From contig NZ_NIVS01000042.1 of the NCBI RefSeq assembly GCF_002205165.1, forward strand, positions 1 to 64,000: a stretch of DNA of 64,000 nt. The letters are read 5' to 3'. Shown here one piece after another: positions 1-8,732 of the stretch. The notes below the pieces were generated by a model. The model saw only the letters and a list, made by a program, of their open reading frames with translations. It searched no databases and had not been told where the DNA came from. A program made the translations under genes and the position numbers. The DNA comes from Stenotrophomonas maltophilia. GTDB taxonomy: Bacteria > Pseudomonadota > Gammaproteobacteria > Xanthomonadales > Xanthomonadaceae. Every line of letters starts with the position of its first letter. The stretch's first letter is position 1.

Positions 1-68
1 GGAAGTGAAACGCAGCTGCGCCGATGGTAGTGTGGCCTAAGCCATGCGAGAGTAGGTCATCGCCAGGG
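1..68 (+). rRNA. rrf: 5S ribosomal RNA, 3' part (first copy)
   Basis: The first 68 bases match the last part of the complete 5S gene at 200-314 (offset 246) without a visible difference up to the terminal CGCCAGGG. The 5' half lies left of the window. It is the end of an rRNA operon read rightward; 16S and 23S are presumably further left. Confidence 0.9.
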
Positions 69-79
69 TTTTTACCCCG

Positions 80-115
80 AAAACCCCGCTGCTCACGCAG
101 CGGGGTTTTCTTTTA
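80..115 (+). terminator. Rho-independent terminator after first 5S copy
   Basis: A 13-bp stem (AAAACCCCGCTGC / GCAGCGGGGTTTT) with loop TCAC is followed by a T-rich run (CTTTT). It lies 12 bases after the first 5S gene. The same hairpin recurs after the second 5S copy at 324-358. Confidence 0.9.
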
Positions 116-199
116 TTGCAGGCACCTGGTTTTTGCAGGTATCTGTTTCTCGGAAGAGACCTCTGCTGAGCTGGCGCATCGCGCTGCTCCAACCGTCTC

Positions 200-314
200 C
201 CTGGTGAAATTAGCGCTGTGGCACCACCCGATCCCATCCCGAACTCGGAAGTGAAACGCAGCTGCGCCGATGGTAGTGTGGCCTAAGCCATGCGAGAGTA
301 GGTCATCGCCAGGG
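200..314 (+). rRNA. rrf: 5S ribosomal RNA (complete, second copy)
   Basis: About 115 bases. The 5' end CCTGGTGA (200-207) pairs with the 3' end TCGCCAGG (306-313), closing helix I. The loop sequence CCCGATCCCATCCCGAACTCGG and the 3' half GATGGTAGTGTGG..GTAGGTCATCGCC are typical of bacterial 5S rRNA. It is a tandem second copy 130 bases after the first, with no other gene between them. Confidence 0.93.
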
Positions 315-323
315 TTTACACCC

Positions 324-358
324 AAAACCCCGCTGCTCACGCAGCGGGGTTTTTTTTT
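324..358 (+). terminator. Rho-independent terminator after second 5S copy
   Basis: A stem AAAACCCCGCTGC / GCAGCGGGGTTTT with loop TCAC runs into ten T residues. It is identical in stem and loop to the terminator at 80-115 and ends the rRNA operon. Confidence 0.92.
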
Positions 359-763
359 ATCTCTCAACGGATGGGTAGCCTCTCATGTCGAGTCCCTCAG
401 CAGACGCGCACGGTCGTGCGCCTGCGCCTGCGGCTGCTACGGCTGCTACGGCTGCTAGTGCCGGTGCGGCGGGTGCAGTCGGGTAGTTCTGCGCTGTGGG
501 AATGATGGCGTCTCCGCTTGCATCTTCCGCGAGCATAAGGGCCACGTAGCGACCGGCAGGCCCCTCGACAAATGTCCCCCGGCCGCCGCCTGACGACGAC
601 GGCCTCCTCCTTGATTTTGCCCAGGCGCCTACCGGCCGCTACGCGGCTTGGCGTGCTGTGTGCGGACTGACCAGATCAATCCCAACGCCCGACCAAGCCA
701 GCCGCCGCCGCACTTGGAAAGCTGCCGCGGTTCATGCTCGCCACGCGTAGGGGGAAAAGACCC
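359..763. other. Gene-poor stretch between rRNA operon and M28 peptidase
   Basis: About 400 bases with no convincing gene. It contains three perfect copies of a 9-base unit (431-457). On the minus strand an open frame without a normal start runs from about 638 down to 357; its middle (codons for VEGPAGRYVALMLAED) reads like ordinary protein, while its end is Ala-rich and follows the 9-base repeat. It may be a gene remnant or chance; there is no ribosome-binding site and an in-frame stop lies at 639-641. Confidence 0.4.
431..457. repeat. Tandem 9-base repeat, three units
   Basis: The unit CGGCTGCTA is present three times in a row without mismatch. Being a multiple of three it would add Ala-Val-Ala steps in the minus-strand frame noted for this region. 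No function is assigned. Confidence 0.8.
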
Positions 764-795
764 AAAAAAAACGGCGCCTAGAAAGGCGCCGTTTT
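764..795 (-). terminator. Rho-independent terminator of the M28 peptidase gene
   Basis: Read on the minus strand, AAAACGGCGCC / GGCGCCGTTTT form an 11-bp stem with a six-base loop, followed by a run of eight T. It sits 35 bases after the stop codon of the M28 peptidase. Confidence 0.88.
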
Positions 796-830
796 CATGA
801 AGCAACGGTCACGTCACAGCAACCAACCGC

Positions 831-2564
831 TCAGTGCGCAGACTCCGCGGCCGGCGCGTCAGCGCCCTTGCCCTTCATCATCGCATCGCGTGCCGCCTTG
901 AACGGATTGCCTTCGTACCAGTTCGGCCAACGATCGCCGCCGGCGAGTTCCTTGCCAACCCCGTACAGCAGCTGCAGGTCCTCGACCGTGCCATCCAGCT
1001 TCCAGGTGGCCGGATCGAACTCATCCTTCGGGCCGTGGTAGCGGTTGCTGCCGTAGTCTTCAGCGGCCTTGCGGCCCGCCTCCACACCGCCCTCGCGCAG
1101 ATCCTCACCACCGTCGGCATACAGCGCCGGCACACCGGCCTTGGCGAAGTTGAAGTGATCCGAACGGAAGTAGAAGCCGCTCTGCACCGCGGTCTCGCCG
1201 TGCAGGGTGCGCCCCTGATTGGCCGCCAGCGGCTTGAGAATGTCCTCCAGCTCGGAACTGCCGAAACCGGTCACGGTCATATCCTTGGCACGGCCGGCCA
1301 CCGACATCGCATCGATGTTGATCACACCGGCGATCTTGTCCAGCGGGAAGGTCGGGTGGCTGACGTAGTACTTCGAGCCCAGCAGGCCGGACTCTTCCAG
1401 CGTCACCGCCAGGAACACCACCGAACGCTCCGGTGCCGGCTGCTGGTGGACCATCGCATCGGCGACTTCCAGGATGCCGGCCACGCCGGTCGCGTTGTCG
1501 ACGGCACCGTTGTAGATGTTGTCGCCCTGCTCACCCTCGTGCTTACCCAGGTGATCCCAGTGCGCCATGTACAGCACCGCCTCATCGGCACGCTTGCTGC
1601 CCGGCAGGACGCCGACCACGTTGCGCGACTTCTTCTCGGCGATGGTGCTCTTCAGGTCGAACGACACCTTCGCCTTCAGCGGGACCGGCTTGAAGCCGCG
1701 CTTGCTGGCATCCTTGTAGGCCTTGTCCAGATCCAGGCCGGCCTCGGCGAACAGCTGACGCGCGGCCTCGGCGCTCAACCAGCCCTGTGCGGGCAGGCGC
1801 GCTTCCGGGTCATCCTTGGCCGGCAGGTCGTACTGCGGGCCTGCCCACGAGTTCTTGACCACATCCCAGCCGTACGACGCACCGGCGGTGTCGTGCACGA
1901 TCAGTGCGGCGGCAGCGCCCTTGCGCGCGGCTTCTTCGAATTTGTACGTCCAGCGCCCGTAGTAGGTCATGCGCTTGCCGTCGAACAGCTTCTCGTCGTT
2001 GACGTGGAAGCCGGGGTCGTTGACGAACATCACGACCGTCTTGCCCTTCCAGTCCTGGCCGGCATAGTCGTTCCACTTCTGCTCCGGTGCATCCACGCCG
2101 TAGCCGACGAAGACCAAATCGCTGTCCTGGACCTTCACCTCCGGCTGGCCGCTGCGGGTGCCGATCACCATGTCGGTGCCGAACGTCAGCTCGCGGGTTT
2201 TGCCCGCCTGGTCCAGCTTGAGCACGGTCGATTCGTCGGCGGTGGTCTCGGTCATCGCCACGTCCTGGAACCAGCTGTCGCCGTTGCCCGGCTGCAGGCC
2301 GATGCGCTGCATCTGGTCGCGGATGTAATTGACGGTCAATTCTTCGCCCTTGCTGCCCGGCGAACGGCCTTCGAACTCATCCGAGGCCAAGGTCTTGACC
2401 AGCTCGGCGAAGTCGTCGGCGTTGATCTCGGGCGAGAACGCGTGGCCCGCTGCGGTGGGCGCCGCGTCGGTGGCGGGCGCTGCGGTGGGCGCGGTGGATT
2501 CGCCCTTGCACGCGGTCAACGCAGCGGCAGCGGCAAGGCACAACAGAAGTTTGCGGGGCATCAT
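831..2564 (-). CDS. M28 family zinc aminopeptidase, lipoprotein
   Basis: 577 residues. The start gives a short signal sequence ending in a lipobox (LTAC, Cys about residue 19), so the protein is probably anchored in the envelope facing the periplasm. A PA-type insert lies roughly at residues 130-310. The two-zinc M28 centre is complete: H335-x-D337, D356 in GAVDNATG, the pair E390-E391, D418 in NIDAM and H470 in RSDHF. Family members remove N-terminal residues from peptides. The gene is transcribed alone, with a strong terminator downstream. Substrate cannot be told from sequence. Confidence 0.9.
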   Translation of the reverse strand: MMPRKLLLCLAAAAALTACKGESTAPTAAPATDAAPTAAGHAFSPEINADDFAELVKTLASDEFEGRSPGSKGEELTVNYIRDQMQRIGLQPGNGDSWFQDVAMTETTADESTVLKLDQAGKTRELTFGTDMVIGTRSGQPEVKVQDSDLVFVGYGVDAPEQKWNDYAGQDWKGKTVVMFVNDPGFHVNDEKLFDGKRMTYYGRWTYKFEEAARKGAAAALIVHDTAGASYGWDVVKNSWAGPQYDLPAKDDPEARLPAQGWLSAEAARQLFAEAGLDLDKAYKDASKRGFKPVPLKAKVSFDLKSTIAEKKSRNVVGVLPGSKRADEAVLYMAHWDHLGKHEGEQGDNIYNGAVDNATGVAGILEVADAMVHQQPAPERSVVFLAVTLEESGLLGSKYYVSHPTFPLDKIAGVINIDAMSVAGRAKDMTVTGFGSSELEDILKPLAANQGRTLHGETAVQSGFYFRSDHFNFAKAGVPALYADGGEDLREGGVEAGRKAAEDYGSNRYHGPKDEFDPATWKLDGTVEDLQLLYGVGKELAGGDRWPNWYEGNPFKAARDAMMKGKGADAPAAESAH

Positions 2565-2615
2565 CGGTTCCTGGAACGGGAAAGGCGGGTGCGCATGGCA
2601 CCAGTCACCACCATA

Positions 2616-3278
2616 TCAATCCTGTGGCGCGGTGTCGGTATCGAAAGGTACGGCCACGGCGCCGCTGACCCGGCCGATGCGGGCAGTGCGGTGCACGTAC
2701 AGGGTGACCTCGCGCTCGAACTGCAGCGCTCCGTTGACGGACGCGTTCGGCCCGATGATCACGCGCGGCTTGCGGCCAGGCGTCAGGGACAGGTTGAAGT
2801 TCGGCTTCTTGACCTCGATCCCGCCCTCGACCTGCGAGCCCACGCCAACGGTGATGTCGCCGTTGACCGTTTCGATGTTGCGCGCCACGCGCGTTTCGAC
2901 CAGGCCGATGCTGCCGTTGACGGTTTCCAGGCCGCCATCGATCTGCGTGCCGCGGTCCAGGAAGATGCCGCCGTTGACGGTGTCCACGCCGCCACTGGCA
3001 ATCACTTCGCGCCCCACCCGCACGCTGCCATTGACGGTCGAAATGCCGCCGGTGCGCGCGCGATCGGCCACCCGGATGCCGCCGTTGACGGTTTCAATGC
3101 GACCGGTGACGGCGCCTTCGGCGACCTTGATGCCGCCGTTGACCGTCTCCAGATTGCCGTAGCTCTGGCCAGCCTCGGCGGAGATGCTGCCGTTGACCTT
3201 GCTGATGTTGTCGCTTGCCAAGGCCGGCGCACAGGGCAGCGTCAGGGCCAGCAGCAGCGGAAGCAGGGAGCGTTTCAT
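2616..3278 (-). CDS. Secreted beta-repeat protein of unknown function (TVNG repeats)
   Basis: 220 residues from the ATG at 3278, which is preceded by GAGG at good spacing and begins a clear signal peptide cut after ALA at about residue 21. The open frame continues further upstream but that part is antisense to the EnvC-like gene. Seven copies of a VNG core (residues 28, 46, 64, 82, 101, 120, 138) recur every 18-19 residues, mostly as ETVNGGI, which suggests a regular beta-helix or beta-solenoid. The C-terminal third (about 155-220) lacks the repeat. No enzyme motif is visible. It resembles the bactofilin and DUF4097-like repeat folds only in general style; no family is claimed. Confidence 0.8.
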   Translation of the reverse strand: MKRSLLPLLLALTLPCAPALASDNISKVNGSISAEAGQSYGNLETVNGGIKVAEGAVTGRIETVNGGIRVADRARTGGISTVNGSVRVGREVIASGGVDTVNGGIFLDRGTQIDGGLETVNGSIGLVETRVARNIETVNGDITVGVGSQVEGGIEVKKPNFNLSLTPGRKPRVIIGPNASVNGALQFEREVTLYVHRTARIGRVSGAVAVPFDTDTAPQD

Positions 3279-3330
3279 GGGAACCTCGATGGTGGAGCGC
3301 GGCTGGCAGGCCGCCTGCAGGAATGTCACC

Positions 3331-4701
3331 ATGCATCGTTGCAATCCGCATCTGCCTGAAGTCATTGGAAAGCCCTTGCGCCACAACGCCTTTTCCTCAC
3401 GCCGGGATAACAATCCGACCGACGAAAGCGGTCGCACGCACTGGCTGACCCCGGCGTTGCGTGCATTGCTGCTGGCGGTGGCCGTTCTCGGCGCCAGCCC
3501 GCTGGCCGCGCAATCTTCCAAGGAAGCCGAACGCAAACTGCAGAAGCTGCGCAGCGAGCTCAAGGGCGTGGCCCAGGAACGCCGGCATCTGGAAGGCCAG
3601 CGTGGCCAAGCCTCGCGCCAGCTGCGCGATGCCGACGAGAAGGTCGCCCGCACCGGACGCGTGCTGGCCCAGACCGAGACCGCACTGCAGCGCGAAACCC
3701 GCGCCATGAACGAACTGCAGGCCAAGCGTGATGCGTTGCAGGCCGGGCTGGAACAGCAGCGGGCGGAGCTGGCGTCGCTGCTGCGTGCGGCGTACCGCAT
3801 CGGCAACAACGCACCGCTGAAGCTGCTGCTGTCGCAGGACCGGGTCGCCGATGCGAACCGCAGCCTGGCCTATCACCGGTATCTGCAGCGCGAGCGCGCG
3901 CAGCGGATCCAGTCACTGACCGCCGACCTCACCGAACTGCAGCGCGTGGAGACGGAGATCGTCGAACGGCGCAAGGCACTGGAAGGCACCCGCCAGCAGC
4001 AGAAGCAGCAGGTCGCCGCGCTGGCCGACGACCGTCGCGAGCGGGCGGCCACGGTGGCCTCGCTGGACGAACGCTACAAAGACCGCAGCGAACGCGAAAA
4101 AGCCCTGGGCCAGGACGCCAAGGCGCTGGAAACCCTGCTGGCCAATCTGCGTGCCGCCGCCGCCCGCGCCGAAGCCGAGCGCCGTGCCGCCGCGCGCCGC
4201 GCCGCTGCGGAGAAAGCCGCTGCCGAGAAGGCCGACCGCGCCGCCGCCGCGAGTGGTACCCGGCCGCCGCCGCGCGCGACCAAGACACCCCCTGCCGTCG
4301 CCTCCGCGCCGGCCCCGAAGGTGGGTGGCCTGGGGTGGCCGTTGTCCGGCAACCTGCTTGCCCGCTACGGCGGCAAGCTGCCCGATGGCCGCACCAGCAG
4401 CGGGGTGCTGATCGGCGCCCCGGCCGGCAGCACGATCACCGCCGTCGCCGACGGTACGGTGGTGTTCTCCGACTGGATGACCGGCTACGGCATGATCCTG
4501 ATCGTGGATCACGGCAACGGCTACATGAGCCTTTACGCCCACAACGACACCCTGCTGCGCGATGCGGGCGCCACGGTGAAGAAGGGCGAGGCAGTGGCCA
4601 AGGTCGGCAACTCGGGCGGGCAGGGCGTGACCGCGCTGTATTTCGAGCTGCGTCGCAATGGTCAGCCGGTCGACCCAGGCAGCTGGCTGCAACGCCGATA
4701 A
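3331..4701 (+). CDS. EnvC-like murein hydrolase activator (coiled coil plus degenerate M23 domain)
   Basis: 456 residues from the ATG at 3331, preceded by AGGAAT at six bases; a TTG at 3375 is an alternative start. A hydrophobic segment follows at about 40-58. A long charged coiled coil (about 60-250) and an Ala/Arg-rich linker lead to a C-terminal LytM/M23 domain (about 330-456). The zinc site is broken: the usual H-x(n)-D position reads SSGVLIG and the second histidine of HxH is replaced in ALYFELR. That pattern fits non-catalytic activators such as E. coli EnvC, which switch on amidases at the division site. It is followed directly by the S41 protease, the usual neighbour in gammaproteobacteria. 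Confidence 0.88.
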   Translation: MHRCNPHLPEVIGKPLRHNAFSSRRDNNPTDESGRTHWLTPALRALLLAVAVLGASPLAAQSSKEAERKLQKLRSELKGVAQERRHLEGQRGQASRQLRDADEKVARTGRVLAQTETALQRETRAMNELQAKRDALQAGLEQQRAELASLLRAAYRIGNNAPLKLLLSQDRVADANRSLAYHRYLQRERAQRIQSLTADLTELQRVETEIVERRKALEGTRQQQKQQVAALADDRRERAATVASLDERYKDRSEREKALGQDAKALETLLANLRAAAARAEAERRAAARRAAAEKAAAEKADRAAAASGTRPPPRATKTPPAVASAPAPKVGGLGWPLSGNLLARYGGKLPDGRTSSGVLIGAPAGSTITAVADGTVVFSDWMTGYGMILIVDHGNGYMSLYAHNDTLLRDAGATVKKGEAVAKVGNSGGQGVTALYFELRRNGQPVDPGSWLQRR

Positions 4702-4827
4702 ACCGCGCCCAACGCGGGCGCGCCGCCAGGCACGGAGTTCAACGGGAATTTATCGTCGCTTCGCGCATAATCGGGCGACGCACCCTGGTGCGTGGATAAC
4801 CGTCCCCCGCTCATCCTGGAGTGCTTC

Positions 4828-6339
4828 ATGCGCGTAGCCCGTTCCGCCACCTTGCTGCTGGCCCTGTTGCCCGCGGTGTCCTGGGCGCAGCAGACCGCCG
4901 AAGCGCCGGCACGCGGGGCCGATGCGGCCACCACGGAAGAAGCGGTGACCTCACGGGTTCCGTTGGAAGAGATCCGCCGCTATGTGGCCGTCTACAACGC
5001 GGTACGGGCCGCCTACGTGGATCCGGTCGACGACAAGAAGCTGATGCAGTCCGCCATCCGCGGGCTGCTGCTGGATCTGGATCCACACAGCACCTATTTC
5101 GACAAGGAGGACGCCGAAGCCTTCGATGAGCAGGCCAACGGTGCCTACGACGGCATCGGTGTGGAGCTGCAGCAGCAGCCCGACAACAGCAGCCTGAAAG
5201 TCATTTCCCCGATCGACGATACCCCGGCAACCCGCGCGGGCATTCTGGCCGGCGATCTGATCATCGCCATCGACGGCAAGCCGATCAGCGCGATCGAAGC
5301 CACCGAGCCGCTGCGTGGCGCCGCCGGTACCAAGGTCGTGCTGACCCTGGTGCGCGAGGGCAAGCCCAAGCCGTTCGATGTCACCGTCACCCGCGAGACC
5401 ATCCGCGTGACCAGCGTGCGCAGCAAGATGCTGGAACCTGGCTATGGCTACATCCGCCTGAGCACCTTCCAGGCCGACACCGGTGCCGATTTCCAGAAGC
5501 ACGTCGCCCAACTGCAGCAGCAGGCCGGTGGCAAGCTGAAGGGTCTGGTGCTGGATCTGCGCAGCAACCCGGGGGGCCTGCTCACCGCCGCCGTGCAGGT
5601 GGCCGACGATCTGCTCGAGAAGGGCAACATCGTCAGCACCCGTGGCCGCATCTCGATCAGCGATGCCCGCTTCGATGCGACCCCGGGTGATCTGCTCAAG
5701 GGGGCCCCGGTGGTGGTGCTCGCCGACGCCGGCTCGGCCAGTGCGTCTGAAGTGCTGGCCGGTGCGTTGCGCGACAATGGCCGCGCGCGCGTGGTCGGCA
5801 GCCGCACCTTCGGCAAGGGCTCGGTGCAGACCGTGCTGCCGCTGGACAACGGGGACTCGGTGAAACTCACGACCGCGCGGTATTTCACGCCGAGCGGCAA
5901 ATCGATCCAGGCCACCGGCATCATTCCCGATGTGCTGCTGCAGCCGGAAAAGCGTGCCGGCGATGACGACCTGCCGGCCAGCCTGACCGACTACAGCGAA
6001 GCCACCCTTCCGGGCCACCTGCGCGGTGACGAAGAAGGCACCGAGGGTTACAAGGCCGGTGACGTGCTGCCGGGCGATGGCCCGATCAACGATGCCCTGG
6101 CCGAGTTGAAGCAACCGGGTTCGGTGCTGGCCAGGCAGAAGGCGGACGCGGCGAAGAAGCCGGCGCCGAAGCTGGCAGCGGCAGCGGTCAAGCCGGTAGA
6201 GGCGAAGCCGACGGATACGAAGTCGGCAGATACGAAGCCAGCCGATGCAAAGCCAGCCGAGCAGCCTGCTGCTGCGCCGGCGACGCCCACGCCGGCCAAG
6301 CCAGATGCACCGGCCTCGACGGTGCCGATCAAGCCCTGA
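4828..6339 (+). CDS. S41 family C-terminal processing serine protease
   Basis: 503 residues. ATG at 4828 is chosen because GGAG lies six bases upstream and the protein then begins with a signal peptide cut near SWAQQ. A PDZ domain spans about 95-180. The catalytic Ser-Lys pair is in SASASE (S305) and FGKGS (K330), with conserved D316 between them. The enzyme should trim or degrade periplasmic proteins from their C-termini. The last 100 residues are an unusual Ala/Pro/Lys tail with repeated K-P/S-A-D/E-T/A steps, probably unstructured. It follows the EnvC-like gene by 126 bases; E. coli NlpI-Prc and Pseudomonas CtpA also act on cell-wall hydrolases. Confidence 0.93.
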   Translation: MRVARSATLLLALLPAVSWAQQTAEAPARGADAATTEEAVTSRVPLEEIRRYVAVYNAVRAAYVDPVDDKKLMQSAIRGLLLDLDPHSTYFDKEDAEAFDEQANGAYDGIGVELQQQPDNSSLKVISPIDDTPATRAGILAGDLIIAIDGKPISAIEATEPLRGAAGTKVVLTLVREGKPKPFDVTVTRETIRVTSVRSKMLEPGYGYIRLSTFQADTGADFQKHVAQLQQQAGGKLKGLVLDLRSNPGGLLTAAVQVADDLLEKGNIVSTRGRISISDARFDATPGDLLKGAPVVVLADAGSASASEVLAGALRDNGRARVVGSRTFGKGSVQTVLPLDNGDSVKLTTARYFTPSGKSIQATGIIPDVLLQPEKRAGDDDLPASLTDYSEATLPGHLRGDEEGTEGYKAGDVLPGDGPINDALAELKQPGSVLARQKADAAKKPAPKLAAAAVKPVEAKPTDTKSADTKPADAKPAEQPAAAPATPTPAKPDAPASTVPIKP

Positions 6340-6342
6340 CCG

Positions 6343-6365
6343 GTAGTGCCGGCCGCCGGCCGGCT
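6343..6365. repeat. SMAG-like extragenic palindrome (GTAG type)
   Basis: GTAG followed by TGCCGGCC-gcc-GGCCGGCT: a 7-bp GC stem with a three-base loop, three bases after the protease stop codon. The GTAG start and short stem-loop fit the SMAG repeats described in Stenotrophomonas maltophilia. Related copies lie at 36496, 49235, 49332 and 55662. Confidence 0.7.
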
Positions 6366-6434
6366 CCCCGCGCCATCGGCATCATGCGAAGCCAGACAGC
6401 GGCCGGGATGACTCCCACGGCGGCGGTTGTTGGC

Positions 6435-7127
6435 CTAGAACCCGTGCCGCTTGCGCAGCCGCCGCGCGATCGCCGCGCGCACATACACGCCATAGCCGAG
6501 CCCGAACACGAAGCCGGCGATGTGCGCCCACCACGCGACCATGCCGAAGGTCGGGCCGATGTAGGCGAACACCACCTGCAGCGCCGCCCAGACCCCGATC
6601 AGCAGATAGGCCGGGGCGCGCACGAATTCCAGGAACAGGCCCAGCGGAATCACCACGCCCAGCCGGGCGCCGGGGAACAGGGCCAGGTAGGCGCCGATCA
6701 AGGCCGACACCGCGCCGCTGGCCCCGATGATGATCTGGTCCGGGCTGCCCATGGTGTAGATCGCGGTGAGGTTGGAAATCGCCCCGCCGACCAGGAACAG
6801 CAGCATCAGCCGCCATGGCCCCAGCACGCGCTCGGCCGGCAGCCCGAAGATCAGCAGGAACACCAGGTTGCCGAGCAGGTGTGACCAGTCCGCGTGCAGG
6901 AACAGCGCGGTGAACAGCCGCAGCACGCTGCCATCCTGCAGGGTCGCCCACCAGTCCAGCGGGTGGGTCAGGCCGGTGGAGAGGGCGCCCCAGTCCATCC
7001 ACAGGCTGCGCCGCGCGTCGTCCGGGCGGGAGATCGACCACAGGAAGGCGACCCATAGCGCCGCGAACAGCAGGGGGGTGGCCCAGCGGTAGGCGGCTTT
7101 CTTGCGGGAGGGGGTGGACACGAACAT
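6435..7127 (-). CDS. Rhomboid family intramembrane serine protease
   Basis: 230 residues with about six membrane segments. The catalytic dyad is S137 in GASGA and H202 in WWAHIAG; the oxyanion-side HxxxN motif is H83-LLGN in the second segment. The enzyme cleaves membrane proteins within the bilayer; substrate unknown. No strong ribosome-binding site precedes the ATG at 7127, and a GTG four codons later (VSTPSRKK) is a possible alternative. The gene is convergent with the protease gene, separated by a SMAG-like palindrome, and divergent from fadL. Confidence 0.9.
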   Translation of the reverse strand: MFVSTPSRKKAAYRWATPLLFAALWVAFLWSISRPDDARRSLWMDWGALSTGLTHPLDWWATLQDGSVLRLFTALFLHADWSHLLGNLVFLLIFGLPAERVLGPWRLMLLFLVGGAISNLTAIYTMGSPDQIIIGASGAVSALIGAYLALFPGARLGVVIPLGLFLEFVRAPAYLLIGVWAALQVVFAYIGPTFGMVAWWAHIAGFVFGLGYGVYVRAAIARRLRKRHGF

Positions 7128-7210
7128 GCGGGCACTAGCCTAGCGCGGCGGCTGACCTGACGGGGATATGTCGTGTTCAGCATGAATAGCCACAAGGGCG
7201 ACTCACGTTA

Positions 7211-7238
7211 TTGTTTCATTAACCGCTCTCGGTATACT
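7211..7238 (+). promoter_or_regulatory. Predicted sigma70 promoter of fadL-type gene
   Basis: TTGTTT (7211-7216), 16-base spacer, TATACT (7233-7238). A transcript starting near 7245 would have a leader of about 110 bases before the ATG at 7354. Prediction from consensus match only. Confidence 0.55.
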
Positions 7239-7353
7239 CGCATACGGCGTCGTATGTCGGGAGGGGAATCCGGCGCGTTGTCCTGACCCATCAAGGGGAG
7301 GGGCGGCGCAGGCGCGCGTTGCCAACATCACCGCTTTCCGGAGAGAACCAACA

Positions 7354-8697
7354 ATGCATACCGCTTCCACTCTTGCCCGCGTCACCGCCCTGGCCGTCGG
7401 CATCGCCGGTGTCTTGGCCGTGGGCCACGTTCACGCCGCCGCCTTCCAGCTGAAGGAAAACAGCGCCAAGGGCCTGGGCCGTGCCTTTGCCGGTTCCGGC
7501 AGCGCCGCCGGCGACGCCTCGATCATGGCCGTCAACCCGGCTGGCATGCGCCAGCTCGAAGGCATGCAGGTCCAGGGCGACCTGAGCGCGATCAGCTTCT
7601 CGGCCAAGTTCAAGGGCACCGGCCGCAAGCCGACCGGCCAGCCGCAGACCGGCGGTGACGGCGGCGACGCCGGCATGATCGCCCCGGTCCCGGCCGCGTA
7701 CTTCCACATGCCGATCGGCGAGCAGGCACACTTCGGCGTCTCGCTGACCGCCCCGTTCGGCTTCAAGACCGACTATGACAATGGCTGGGTCGGCCGTTAC
7801 AGCGGTCTGAAGACCGACATGAAGGCCATCGACCTGGGCTTCGCCGCGTCCTATGACGTCAACCCGTACGTGTCCTTCGGCGCGTCCGTGTTTGTGGAGC
7901 ACCTGACCATCGAGCTGAGCAACCAGATCGACTTCGGCACCGCGCTGGCCCAGGCCCGCGTTCCGGGCTTCGCCCCGGGCAGCGCCGATGGCAAGCTGAC
8001 CGTCGAAGGCGACAACAACGCCGTGGGCTGGACCGTCGGTGGCTTGTTCAGCCCCGATGAGAACACCCACATCGGCATCAGCTACCGCTCCAAGGTCGAG
8101 CACAAGATCACCGGTGGCGATGCCACCTTCGATGTGCCGACCAACGCTGCAGCCGTGCTGAAGGTGGCCCAGCCGGGCAACTTCGTGAGCACCTCGGGCA
8201 AGGCCACGCTGACCCTGCCGGCCTCGGCCACCCTGAGCGTCACCCACAACGTCAACGACCGCTGGACCGTGATGGGTGATGTCACCCGTACCGCCTGGTC
8301 GACCGCGTTCGACCAGGTCACCATCGACTATGCCTCCAGCCAGCCCGATTCGGTGCTGGAGTTCGGCTACCGCGATACGACCTTCGTCTCGCTGGGTACC
8401 GATTACAAGCTGAGCGACACCGTGACCCTGCGTGGTGGTATCGCGCTGGACCAGACCCCGACCACCAACGCTCACCGCGATGTGCGCGTGCCCGATACCA
8501 GCCGCAAGTGGCTGTCGCTGGGCGTGGGCTGGACCCCGTCGGCGAACACCGAATACAACTTCGGTTACACCCACCTGTTCACCAAGGATCCGGACGTGAA
8601 CATCGCTGGTACCACCAACAACCAGGGCAACTCGCTCAACGGCAAGTACAAGGTCCGTGGCGACGTGCTGGCCGCTTCGTTCAACTACAAGTTCTGA
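7354..8697 (+). CDS. fadL: FadL/TodX family outer-membrane transporter
   Basis: 447 residues, start supported by GGAGAGAAC upstream and a signal peptide ending VHA-AAF. The mature N-terminus AFQLKENSAKGLGRAFAG and the DASIMAVNPAGM motif are FadL hallmarks; the C-terminus ends in an aromatic residue (NYKF), as beta-barrels do. It should carry long-chain fatty acids or other hydrophobic molecules across the outer membrane. Its own promoter and terminator flank it, so it is probably a single-gene unit. Confidence 0.93.
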   Translation: MHTASTLARVTALAVGIAGVLAVGHVHAAAFQLKENSAKGLGRAFAGSGSAAGDASIMAVNPAGMRQLEGMQVQGDLSAISFSAKFKGTGRKPTGQPQTGGDGGDAGMIAPVPAAYFHMPIGEQAHFGVSLTAPFGFKTDYDNGWVGRYSGLKTDMKAIDLGFAASYDVNPYVSFGASVFVEHLTIELSNQIDFGTALAQARVPGFAPGSADGKLTVEGDNNAVGWTVGGLFSPDENTHIGISYRSKVEHKITGGDATFDVPTNAAAVLKVAQPGNFVSTSGKATLTLPASATLSVTHNVNDRWTVMGDVTRTAWSTAFDQVTIDYASSQPDSVLEFGYRDTTFVSLGTDYKLSDTVTLRGGIALDQTPTTNAHRDVRVPDTSRKWLSLGVGWTPSANTEYNFGYTHLFTKDPDVNIAGTTNNQGNSLNGKYKVRGDVLAASFNYKF

Positions 8698-8732
8698 TCA
8701 ACGCACCACTGATCGGTTGAACGCAGCAGCAG

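Noticed and set aside
431..457. Three 9-base repeats as a CRISPR or regulatory array
   Set aside because: Units are contiguous with no spacers and only 9 bases; better explained as a small tandem repeat.
834..3359. 841-codon plus-strand frame over the M28 peptidase and the repeat protein
   Set aside because: Antisense to two well-supported genes, with no recognisable protein motif; GC-driven shadow.
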